This document shows, one piece after another, positions 1 through 5,749 of a stretch of 13,724 nt of DNA. The notes below the pieces were generated by a model that worked only from the letters and a program-made list of their open reading frames with translations, searched no databases and was not told the origin of the DNA. The position numbers and the translations under genes are program-made. The DNA lies in contig JACPVB010000276.1 of the NCBI GenBank assembly GCA_016191985.1, forward strand, positions 1 to 13,724, in the 5' to 3' direction. Source of the DNA: Chloroflexota bacterium (GTDB taxonomy: Bacteria > Chloroflexota > Anaerolineae > Anaerolineales > Villigracilaceae). Position 1 is the first letter of the stretch, and every line of letters begins with the position of its first letter.

Positions 1-392
1 CGGATCATTCGCAAAAGGGCATCCTGCTCCTGGGATCGGACAAGGTTTCTTTCGGGATGGTCGCCCTTGTTAGGTAAAATGGGCAGATCATCCAGCGGAA
101 TTTCCTGCTTGCGGCTGCGGTCACGGTGCCAGTTCGCAACCAGGTTGTGGGCAATTCGGTACAGCCAGGCGGAAAATGGCACACCACGGTCTGTATAATT
201 TTTTATGTGGTTCATTGCCCGTTGAAAAACGCGTGCGGTCAAATCCTCCGCGTCATGGAGATTCCCAGTCCGATAGTAAACGTAATTGAAGATGCGTTCC
301 ACATAACGCTCATACAGATGGCCGAATGCATCCCGGTCACCCTGTGAAGCGAGGGCAAGAACTTCCTCTTCGTTGTATTCCAATTCCGACAA
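1..392 (-). CDS. ECF-type RNA polymerase sigma factor, C-terminus cut off by window edge
   Basis: About 130 residues are visible, reading leftwards from a TTG at 392-390. The protein would direct RNA polymerase to a subset of promoters, as group 4 (ECF) sigma-70 factors do. Visible are region 2 at about residues 22-93 (DAFGHLYERYVERIFNYVYY, then DAEDLTARVFQRAM, then FSAWLYRIAHNLVANWHRDR) and the linker towards region 4 (IPLDDLP...NLVRSQEQDAL), where the window ends. TTG is chosen because the frame is stopped about 30 nt upstream, no ATG or GTG lies between, and a Shine-Dalgarno GGTAAGG sits 8 nt before it. The gene is divergent from uvrA, with about 450 nt between them. No anti-sigma gene can be seen because it would lie outside the window. 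Family assignment is firm; the subgroup is not determined. Confidence 0.9.
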   Translation of the reverse strand, partial: MSELEYNEEEVLALASQGDRDAFGHLYERYVERIFNYVYYRTGNLHDAEDLTARVFQRAMNHIKNYTDRGVPFSAWLYRIAHNLVANWHRDRSRKQEIPLDDLPILPNKGDHPERNLVRSQEQDALLRMI

Positions 393-405
393 GTTAAAAA
401 CCTTA

Positions 406-435
406 CCGGCGGATTTTGTTTAATAACACCGCCGG
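406..435. promoter_or_regulatory. Inverted repeat in the leader of the sigma factor gene
   Basis: CCGGCGG (406-412) and CCGCCGG (429-435) form a perfect 7-bp, all-GC inverted repeat with a 16-nt AT-rich loop. On the minus strand it lies between the proposed promoter (454-462) and the TTG start, and its left arm overlaps the Shine-Dalgarno (401-407). It could be an operator or an RNA hairpin that limits ribosome access. The repeat is seen directly; the role is inferred. Confidence 0.5.
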
Positions 436-453
436 ATTTAATAAGTTACACCG

Positions 454-462
454 AGTATAACA
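454..462 (-). promoter_or_regulatory. Extended -10 promoter of the sigma factor gene
   Basis: On the minus strand TGTTATACT reads as an extended -10 (TGN followed by TATACT). Transcription would start near 447, giving a leader of about 55 nt that contains the 406-435 inverted repeat. No good -35 box is seen, which is tolerable for an extended -10 promoter. Confidence 0.45.
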
Positions 463-510
463 TGCGCAAACCGGGCGAAATGGTTTGTTCATCACGGAGG
501 AATCATTTTG

Positions 511-595
511 CCACAGAGTCCACAGAGATTTTAAGAGGTTTTTTTCTCCCTGGCTCGTCGGCTAGGACGGGCTGTGATCTCTGCGTGCTCCGTGG
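511..595. repeat. REP-like imperfect palindrome (CCACAGAG...CTCCGTGG)
   Basis: The left arm (511-529, CCACAGAGTCCACAGAGAT) pairs with the right arm (577-595, ATCTCTGCGTGCTCCGTGG) with a few mismatches around a loop of 47 nt. The CCACAGAG/CTCTGTGG word is common in intergenic palindromes of many environmental bacteria. Within the window there is only this copy. It contains no ORF and is not obviously a terminator, since no T-run follows the right arm. Confidence 0.55.
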
Positions 596-664
596 TTAAT
601 TCTTTTGGCATGCCCACGGAATTAGCCCCCACACACCCGAAAAAGCGTGATGCGTTAGACAGGT

Positions 665-673
665 TGGTATAAT
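665..673 (+). promoter_or_regulatory. Upstream extended -10 element before uvrA
   Basis: TGGTATAAT is a perfect extended -10 (TGN-TATAAT) about 50 nt upstream of a second one. No clear -35 box is present. It would give a leader of about 170 nt for uvrA. It may be a second, distal uvrA promoter. Confidence 0.4.
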
Positions 674-702
674 TTCAGGTCGCTAAATTAAGCGTCAAAA
701 CC

Positions 703-721
703 AGAACGCATGTGCTATAAT
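703..721 (+). promoter_or_regulatory. uvrA extended -10 promoter abutted by a Gram-positive-type SOS-box-like site
   Basis: TGCTATAAT (713-721) is a perfect extended -10, predicting a start near 728. Directly overlapping it is AGAACGCATGTGCT (703-716), which matches 10 of the 13 defined positions of the Gram-positive LexA box CGAACRNRYGTTYG. uvrA is a classic SOS gene, and the position is right for repression. The promoter is seen in sequence; LexA binding is inferred, because the LexA motif of this lineage is not known to me with certainty. Confidence 0.45.
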
Positions 722-722
722 A

Positions 723-783
723 CCTTCGCTTTTCCATTGCTTGACTCAAAACTAAGGCAACTGTTTGTCAAAAATCGCGAAGG
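723..783 (+). promoter_or_regulatory. Nested hairpin in the uvrA leader
   Basis: CCTTCGC (723-729) pairs with GCGAAGG (777-783), and inside it TTGAC (741-745) pairs with GTCAA (767-771). Together they would fold the start of the predicted uvrA leader. No T-run follows, so it is not a terminator. The function is unknown and the pairing may be fortuitous. Confidence 0.25.
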
Positions 784-849
784 AAAATTCAATTTTCTGT
801 TTACTAAATTTATACGATACTCTGTAGATTTTCAAAGAAGGCTAAATCC

Positions 850-3726
850 ATGTCATCCAACAAAATTCGTGTCGTGGGCGCGCGCGTCCACAATTTGAAA
901 AATATTACCGTAGAGATCCCGCGTGACAAGTTCGTCGTCATCACAGGGCTATCAGGCTCAGGTAAGTCATCGCTTGCGTTCGACACCATCTTCGCCGAGG
1001 GACAGCGGCGTTACGTTGAGTCGCTTTCGGCGTATGCGCGCCAGTTCATCGGCCAGATGGACAAACCCGACGTGGACTACATCGATGGCCTCTCCCCCGC
1101 CGTATCCATTGACCAGAAATCCACCAGCCATAATCCCCGCTCCACCGTCGGCACGGTGACTGAAATTTACGATTACATGCGTTTGCTGTTTGCGCGCGCG
1201 GGCATCCCGCACTGTCCAATTTGCGGACGGGAAGTGGTGAAACAGTCTGCTCAGGAAATTGTAGACAAGATCGAAAAACTTCCCGAAGGCTCGCGTGTGC
1301 TGATCCTCTCGCCGCTGGTGCGCGCCCGCAAGGGAACATACCAGGCTGTCTTTGAGGAAATCCGCAAGGCAGGTTTCACCCGCGTTCGCGTGGACGGGAA
1401 TGCTCATTCACTGGATGATGAGATCGAACTTGACCGTTACAAACAGCACACCATCGAAGCGGTCGTGGATCGCCTTGTCATCTCACAACACGAAGACAAA
1501 GAGGAAAAGAAAGCCGCCCGCACTCGTCTGACAGACTCTGTCGAAACCGCGCTCAAATTTGGCGAGGGCTATGTCACCATCAACCTGGTCGATAAAAAAG
1601 AAGATTTGCAATTCTCCGAGCATCTCGCCTGCCCTGAGCATGGTGTCAGCATCGCGGAAGTGGAACCGCGCACTTTTTCTTTCAACACACCGCAAGGCGC
1701 CTGCCCAGACTGTCAGGGACTCGGCTCCAAGCTGGAGATCGATCCGCAGCGCATCATCCCTGACGACAGCCTGTCTCTGAACGATGGAGCAATCGTCAGC
1801 ATGGAGTGGAGTGGACCGAAAGTCGAAGGCGGCTATTATTGGCAGAGTCTCATCAATGCCTCGAAAGCCTTCAAAATCGATTTGGATAAACCTGTAAAAG
1901 ATTTATCCAAAGAAGCAATGAAAATTGTCCTGTACGGTACCGGCGACAAGCAAATCCAGATGACGTACCAGGGCGCAAACGGGAACGAGTTCAAATTCAC
2001 GCGTGCTTTTGAAGGCGTGATCTCGAACATGGAGCGCCGTTATCGTGAGACGAACTCGGAATATATTCGTGAAAAAATCTCCGAATTTATGTCTGACCGC
2101 CCCTGCCCAAGCTGCGGCGGCAAGAGATTAAATCCATCTGCTTTGGCGGTGACTGTTGACGATATCAACATTGTGGAAGCCAACTCCTGGCCCGTGCTGC
2201 AAACGTTGGATTGGGTTAAAAAGATCTCAGGTAAAAGTTCTCCGCTCACAACCAAGCAAAAGACAATTGCGGAACGTGTGATCAAAGAGATCAGCGAGAG
2301 ATTATCTTTTCTTGTAAATGTCGGTTTGGATTATTTGACCCTGAACCGTTCCGCCGTCACTTTATCAGGCGGCGAAGCGCAGCGCATCCGACTCGCGACC
2401 CAAGTTGGTTCTCGGCTAGTGGGAGTTCTCTACGTTTTAGATGAGCCGTCCATCGGTTTGCATCCGCGTGACAATTCGAGATTGCTGGAAACGCTCAAGG
2501 GGTTGCGTGACCTTGGCAATACGGTTCTGGTTGTTGAACACGACGATGAAACCATCCGCGAGGCGGACTGGGTGATCGACCTTGGTCCCGCGGCCGGTGA
2601 GCATGGCGGACAGGTTATCGCCGAGGGCACACCGAAACAGATTTTGGTGCACCCAAAGTCGTTGACTGGGCAATATCTCTCGGGACGGAAACAGGTTGAG
2701 GTCCCGAAAAAGAGGCGGGGAGGAAATGGCAAGGCGTTGACAATTGTCAATGCCACGGCAAACAACTTGAAGGGCGTAAATGTCTCGATCCCGCTTGGGA
2801 AATTGGTTTGTATTACGGGCGTTTCGGGTTCCGGCAAATCCACATTGATGAGCGATATTTTGTATAGTTCGCTTGCGGCAAAGTTAATGGGCGCGCGCAC
2901 GCAAGCGGGTGAGCATGAAAAGATCGAAGGTGTGGAGCATCTCGATAAGATCATCAACATCGACCAGTCGCCGATTGGCCGCACACCGCGCTCGAACCCT
3001 GGGACGTATACGGGCCTGTTCGATGAGATTCGCAAGCTCTACGCCGAGCTGCCCGAAAGCAAAGTGCGTGGATACAAGCCCGGGCGCTTCTCGTTCAATG
3101 TGCATGGCGGGCGCTGTGAAGCCTGCCAGGGACAGGGCGAACTGCGCATCGAAATGCAGTTCCTGCCCGATGTGTACGTGCCCTGCGATGTGTGTCATGG
3201 CAAACGCTTTAACCGCGAGACCCTGCAGGTTCTATTCCGAGATCAATATTCCATTGCCGATATTTTGGATATGACCGTTGACCATGCGTTGACTGAGTTC
3301 CAGAATTACCCACAAATGCAAAATAAATTAAAGCTGTTGCAGGAAGTCGGGCTTGGTTATGTGCGAATCGGCCAAGCCGCGACGACCTTGTCAGGCGGCG
3401 AAGCGCAGCGTGTGAAGCTCTCGAAGGAACTCTCCCGCCGCGCCACGGGACGCACGCTCTATGTTCTGGATGAACCATCCGTTGGGTTGCACGCTGCGGA
3501 TGTGCATAAATTAATCGAGGTACTGCAAAGATTGGTGGACGCTGGCAACTCAGTGTTGATCATCGAACACAATCTGGACATCATCAAAGTGGCAGACTGG
3601 CTGATTGACCTCGGTCCCGAAGGTGGAGACAGGGGCGGCGAGTTAATCGCCGAGGGCACGCCGGAGCAGGTGATGAAGGTGAAAGAGTCTTATACGGGGA
3701 AATATTTGAAAGCACATATGAGATGA
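850..3726 (+). CDS. uvrA: UvrABC excinuclease subunit A
   Basis: The product (958 aa, the usual length) is the damage-sensing ATPase of nucleotide excision repair; it forms a dimer, scans DNA with UvrB and loads UvrB at lesions in the cytoplasm. Two ABC modules are complete: Walker A GLSGSGKS at 33-40 and GVSGSGKS at 657-664; LSGGEAQ signatures at 505-511 and 847-853; Walker B YVLDEPS at about 528 and 871. Cys pairs are at 122/125, 419/422 and 756/759 with 779/782 (C-terminal zinc finger). In the first zinc module the knuckle is C261-P-E-H264 with C285/C288, so one Cys is replaced by His, a variant I recall from other phyla. ATG 850 follows AGAAGG (836-841) at 8 nt. The gene stands alone, and its promoter region carries an SOS-box-like site. 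Identification is certain. Confidence 0.98.
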   Translation: MSSNKIRVVGARVHNLKNITVEIPRDKFVVITGLSGSGKSSLAFDTIFAEGQRRYVESLSAYARQFIGQMDKPDVDYIDGLSPAVSIDQKSTSHNPRSTVGTVTEIYDYMRLLFARAGIPHCPICGREVVKQSAQEIVDKIEKLPEGSRVLILSPLVRARKGTYQAVFEEIRKAGFTRVRVDGNAHSLDDEIELDRYKQHTIEAVVDRLVISQHEDKEEKKAARTRLTDSVETALKFGEGYVTINLVDKKEDLQFSEHLACPEHGVSIAEVEPRTFSFNTPQGACPDCQGLGSKLEIDPQRIIPDDSLSLNDGAIVSMEWSGPKVEGGYYWQSLINASKAFKIDLDKPVKDLSKEAMKIVLYGTGDKQIQMTYQGANGNEFKFTRAFEGVISNMERRYRETNSEYIREKISEFMSDRPCPSCGGKRLNPSALAVTVDDINIVEANSWPVLQTLDWVKKISGKSSPLTTKQKTIAERVIKEISERLSFLVNVGLDYLTLNRSAVTLSGGEAQRIRLATQVGSRLVGVLYVLDEPSIGLHPRDNSRLLETLKGLRDLGNTVLVVEHDDETIREADWVIDLGPAAGEHGGQVIAEGTPKQILVHPKSLTGQYLSGRKQVEVPKKRRGGNGKALTIVNATANNLKGVNVSIPLGKLVCITGVSGSGKSTLMSDILYSSLAAKLMGARTQAGEHEKIEGVEHLDKIINIDQSPIGRTPRSNPGTYTGLFDEIRKLYAELPESKVRGYKPGRFSFNVHGGRCEACQGQGELRIEMQFLPDVYVPCDVCHGKRFNRETLQVLFRDQYSIADILDMTVDHALTEFQNYPQMQNKLKLLQEVGLGYVRIGQAATTLSGGEAQRVKLSKELSRRATGRTLYVLDEPSVGLHAADVHKLIEVLQRLVDAGNSVLIIEHNLDIIKVADWLIDLGPEGGDRGGELIAEGTPEQVMKVKESYTGKYLKAHMR

Positions 3727-3771
3727 AAGAAGAAAGAGGAAAGAATGGGTTCTTTTCTCTTTCTTCTTTCA
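3724..3771. terminator. 22-bp near-perfect inverted repeat starting at the uvrA stop codon
   Basis: Arms 3724-3745 and 3750-3771 pair over 22 bp, with a single G-T wobble, around the 4-nt loop TGGG. The first three bases are the uvrA stop codon TGA. One strand of each arm is nearly pure purine. The stem is AT-rich and no T-run follows, so it is not a textbook intrinsic terminator. It may still stop transcription or protect the mRNA 3' end, or be a repeat element fused to the gene end. Confidence 0.55.
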
Positions 3772-3904
3772 TGGATTTCCATAATGCTGCGCAAAATGCA
3801 TCAAAAAATCTCAATGTCACAAGACCCGATTTTCAGGTAGAATTATTTTACATTGCGTGGGACATCGAACCGTATATACACGCTTTGTAAAAAGGACAGA
3901 ATTA

Positions 3905-4690
3905 ATGAATAACAAACCACCCCTATCTTCATCCTCCTCTTCGGATGTGATCAGCGCATACCGCAAACGCAGGCAGCGTAGAAGCCCAAATATGATTTAC
4001 ATCATCGCGGGTGCGCTCGTTCTGGGCGGTATCGGCTTGCTGGCTTACTGGCTTGCCAGCACTCCGAACAATCCGGTTTCAAGCCTGTTTGCCACAGAGA
4101 CTCCCACGCCAACCATTACGCCGTCTCCAACCAACACCTCCACGCCCACTTTGGTACCTACAGAGACGCCCACAGCCACCATCACGCCCACCCCAACTTT
4201 CTCATCTCCTTTTACTTACACCGTGCAGGAAGGTGACTACCTTGCGTTAATTGTGGAAAAATTCAGCCTTGGCGATGATGGAGTGGAGTTGATTTTGCTG
4301 CTAAACCCATATGTTGAAGAATCCGGCACTGGCATCGATCCAGCCACCCAGGTCATCGTCCCCGGACAGGTCATTACCCTGCCAAACCCAGGAATGGAAT
4401 TGCCAACTGCCACCCTCATCCCACCCAACCTGCCGCGCGGCACAAAGGTGGAATATTTCGTCAAAGCCGGTGACTCACTTGGCGGCATTGCCGCATTGTT
4501 CAACAGCACCATTGATGACATCATCAAAGAGAACAATATCACAGACCCGAATGCCATCGCCGTTGGCGACCTGCTGCTGATCCCAGTCAACATGGTCACC
4601 CCCACGGCCACCCGTCCACCCACCAGCACCCCCATAACCCCGGGCCCTGGCACCTTCCTGCCCAGCCCCACACTCACACCAATCAACTAA
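3905..4690 (+). CDS. Membrane-anchored protein with two LysM domains
   Basis: 261 aa. The N-terminus is cytoplasmic and basic (RKRRQRR at 20-26); one membrane segment spans about 29-51 (MIYIIAGALVLGGIGLLAYWLA); a Thr/Pro-rich linker runs at about 64-99; LysM 1 at about 104-160 (YTVQEGDYLALIVEKF...VIVPGQVITLP); LysM 2 at about 184-227 (YFVKAGDSLGGIAALFNSTIDDI...GDLLLIP); and a Pro/Thr-rich tail ends the protein. LysM modules bind peptidoglycan or other N-acetylglucosamine polymers, so the protein probably ties the membrane to the wall or outer layer. No enzymatic domain is seen. ATG 3905 is preferred over an in-frame GTG at 3857 because AAAGGA lies 8 nt before it and the extra 16 residues precede the normal basic N-terminus. 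It has no obvious terminator before rpsT. Confidence 0.88.
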   Translation: MNNKPPLSSSSSSDVISAYRKRRQRRSPNMIYIIAGALVLGGIGLLAYWLASTPNNPVSSLFATETPTPTITPSPTNTSTPTLVPTETPTATITPTPTFSSPFTYTVQEGDYLALIVEKFSLGDDGVELILLLNPYVEESGTGIDPATQVIVPGQVITLPNPGMELPTATLIPPNLPRGTKVEYFVKAGDSLGGIAALFNSTIDDIIKENNITDPNAIAVGDLLLIPVNMVTPTATRPPTSTPITPGPGTFLPSPTLTPIN

Positions 4691-4696
4691 AATTAC

Positions 4697-4725
4697 TGGA
4701 CAAATATACACCGCTCATGTAAAAT
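4697..4725 (+). promoter_or_regulatory. rpsT promoter with palindrome at the start site
   Basis: TGGACA (4697-4702), a 17-nt spacer and TAAAAT (4720-4725) give a good housekeeping promoter. Transcription would start near 4732, inside the perfect 10-bp palindrome ACAGCGCTGT (4726-4735), a possible operator or leader element. The leader would be about 43 nt. Confidence 0.65.
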
Positions 4726-4774
4726 ACAGCGCTGTCATAAAGAAAAGTAAGGAAAGAATTTTTGGAGGAAGACC

Positions 4775-5098
4775 TTGGCTAACATTCAGTCTCAAATCAA
4801 ACGCAATCGTCAGAACGAAAAGCGCCGCGTTCGCAACCGTAATTTCCGTGGTGCCGCTCGCACCGCCGTGAATACCGCGCGTACCGCCTTTGTGGAAGGC
4901 AATCCCGAAACCAAAGAAGCCGTCTTGAAAGCCATCAGCATGTTGGACAAGGCAGCCGAAAGAGGTGTGATTCACAAGAATAACGCTTCACGCCGCAAGG
5001 GACGTCTGATGAAAAAGCTCGCCACTTTTGTTCCCGATGAAAAGTTCGGTGAAGAAAAGAAAAAGGGCGCAAAGAAATCTACAAAGAAATCCGGGTAG
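4775..5098 (+). CDS. rpsT: 30S ribosomal protein S20
   Basis: 107 aa, basic. S20 binds 16S rRNA early in 30S assembly. The N-terminal ANIQSQIKRNRQNEKRRVRNR and the following NFRGAARTAVNTARTAF and GVIHKNNASRRKGRLMKKL stretches are the family pattern of a three-helix bundle. The family is usually about 85-90 aa; here a Lys-rich tail (KFGEEKKKGAKKSTKKSG) adds about 20 residues, which probably reach into rRNA. The start is TTG at 4775, placed by a strong GGAGG (4764-4768) 6 nt upstream and by homology; no ATG is available nearby. Escherichia coli rpsT also starts with UUG, which there is linked to translational feedback. It has its own promoter (4697-4725) and a terminator just after the stop. 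Confidence 0.95.
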   Translation: MANIQSQIKRNRQNEKRRVRNRNFRGAARTAVNTARTAFVEGNPETKEAVLKAISMLDKAAERGVIHKNNASRRKGRLMKKLATFVPDEKFGEEKKKGAKKSTKKSG

Positions 5099-5113
5099 TT
5101 TTCAAACTTGCAC

Positions 5114-5146
5114 AAGCGCGGGAGTCGAAAGGCTCCCGCTTTTGTT
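5114..5146 (+). terminator. Intrinsic terminator of rpsT
   Basis: GCGGGAG (5118-5124) pairs with CTCCCGC (5133-5139) around the loop TCGAAAGG, followed by TTTT (5140-5143). It lies 19 nt after the rpsT stop and ends only a few bases before the next start codon, so it separates rpsT from the kinase gene or acts as a leaky attenuator. Confidence 0.75.
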
Positions 5147-5149
5147 ACC

Positions 5150-5701
5150 ATGTCCACGATCATTTTTCTCAACGGCACATCCTCTTCGGGGAAGACCACC
5201 CTGCTTAAGGCATTGCAAAAGAAATTACCAGAACCCTATCTCGACATGGGAATTGACAAATTCATCTGGATGCTTCCCAGCCGATATTTGGATCGTCCAC
5301 TTTGGGATGACGTGCTCGGAAGAGCGCATCATTCTGGACCGTTGGGCCTGACTCTGTTTTCCGGCATGCACCACGCTATTGCCGCTGCCGCTTCGCGTGG
5401 AAACAACATCCTGGCCGACCATGTCTTTGTGGAAAAAGCCTGGGTGGATGAATGTGCCAATCTCTTTGCAGGGATGAATGCCTACCTTATCGGTGTGAAA
5501 TGTCCGCTGGAGGTGGTGGAGCAGCGCGAAGCCGACCGCAAAGACCGCACCCTCGGACAGGCAAAATTGCAGTACGAGGTCATACATAAATACACGAAGT
5601 ATGATCTAGAGCTGGACACATCCAAACTGGCGATAGAAGAATGTACAAATAAAGTCATTGAACGGCTGAAGACTCCACCTACTGCATTCAAAAATCTATA
5701 A
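5150..5701 (+). CDS. Chloramphenicol phosphotransferase-like P-loop kinase
   Basis: 183 aa, near the size of the Streptomyces venezuelae chloramphenicol 3-O-phosphotransferase (about 178 aa). Walker A is GTSSSGKT at 9-16; the family pattern LPEPYLDMGIDKF follows, with Asp36 at the position of the catalytic base; ILADHVF is at 87-93; the lid region READRKDRTLGQA is at 126-138; and the C-terminal YDLELDTS matches the family's YDVEVDT. The family phosphorylates a small-molecule hydroxyl with ATP. The true substrate is unknown, and antibiotic resistance should not be assumed. ATG 5150 fits the family start; an upstream TTG at 5108 would translate through the rpsT terminator and add an unrelated N-terminus. 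No Shine-Dalgarno precedes the ATG, so it may be expressed poorly or by an unusual route. Confidence 0.82.
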   Translation: MSTIIFLNGTSSSGKTTLLKALQKKLPEPYLDMGIDKFIWMLPSRYLDRPLWDDVLGRAHHSGPLGLTLFSGMHHAIAAAASRGNNILADHVFVEKAWVDECANLFAGMNAYLIGVKCPLEVVEQREADRKDRTLGQAKLQYEVIHKYTKYDLELDTSKLAIEECTNKVIERLKTPPTAFKNL

Positions 5702-5728
5702 TCTTTTCACGCCTTCGGCGTTCACGAC

Positions 5729-5737
5729 TGATATAAT
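5729..5737 (+). promoter_or_regulatory. argS extended -10 promoter giving a near-leaderless mRNA
   Basis: TGATATAAT is a perfect extended -10. Transcription would start near 5744, only about 6 nt before the ATG at 5750. A small hairpin (ACGCC-TTC-GGCGT, 5709-5721) occupies the -35 region, and no -35 box is seen. Confidence 0.6.
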
Positions 5738-5749
5738 TTGAAAAAGCCT

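Noticed and set aside
511..595. CRISPR repeat or insertion sequence end
   Set aside because: Only one copy, no regular spacers, no transposase and no target-site duplication could be seen.
710..898. 62-aa open frame running into uvrA
   Set aside because: It overlaps the uvrA start in another frame, lies in the predicted leader, and has no family pattern.
2430..3035. 201-aa open frame on the minus strand inside uvrA
   Set aside because: Antisense shadow of a certain gene; Pro/Ser/Arg-rich composition typical of reverse frames.
3857..3904. GTG start extending the LysM protein by 16 residues
   Set aside because: The ATG at 3905 has a well-spaced AAAGGA and a normal N-terminus; the extension has no ribosome site.
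5709..5721. Terminator of the kinase gene
   Set aside because: The hairpin ACGCC-TTC-GGCGT is short and has no T-run on either side in the right orientation.
5738..5749. TTG start of argS
   Set aside because: It abuts the -10 box, so it would lie upstream of the predicted transcription start.
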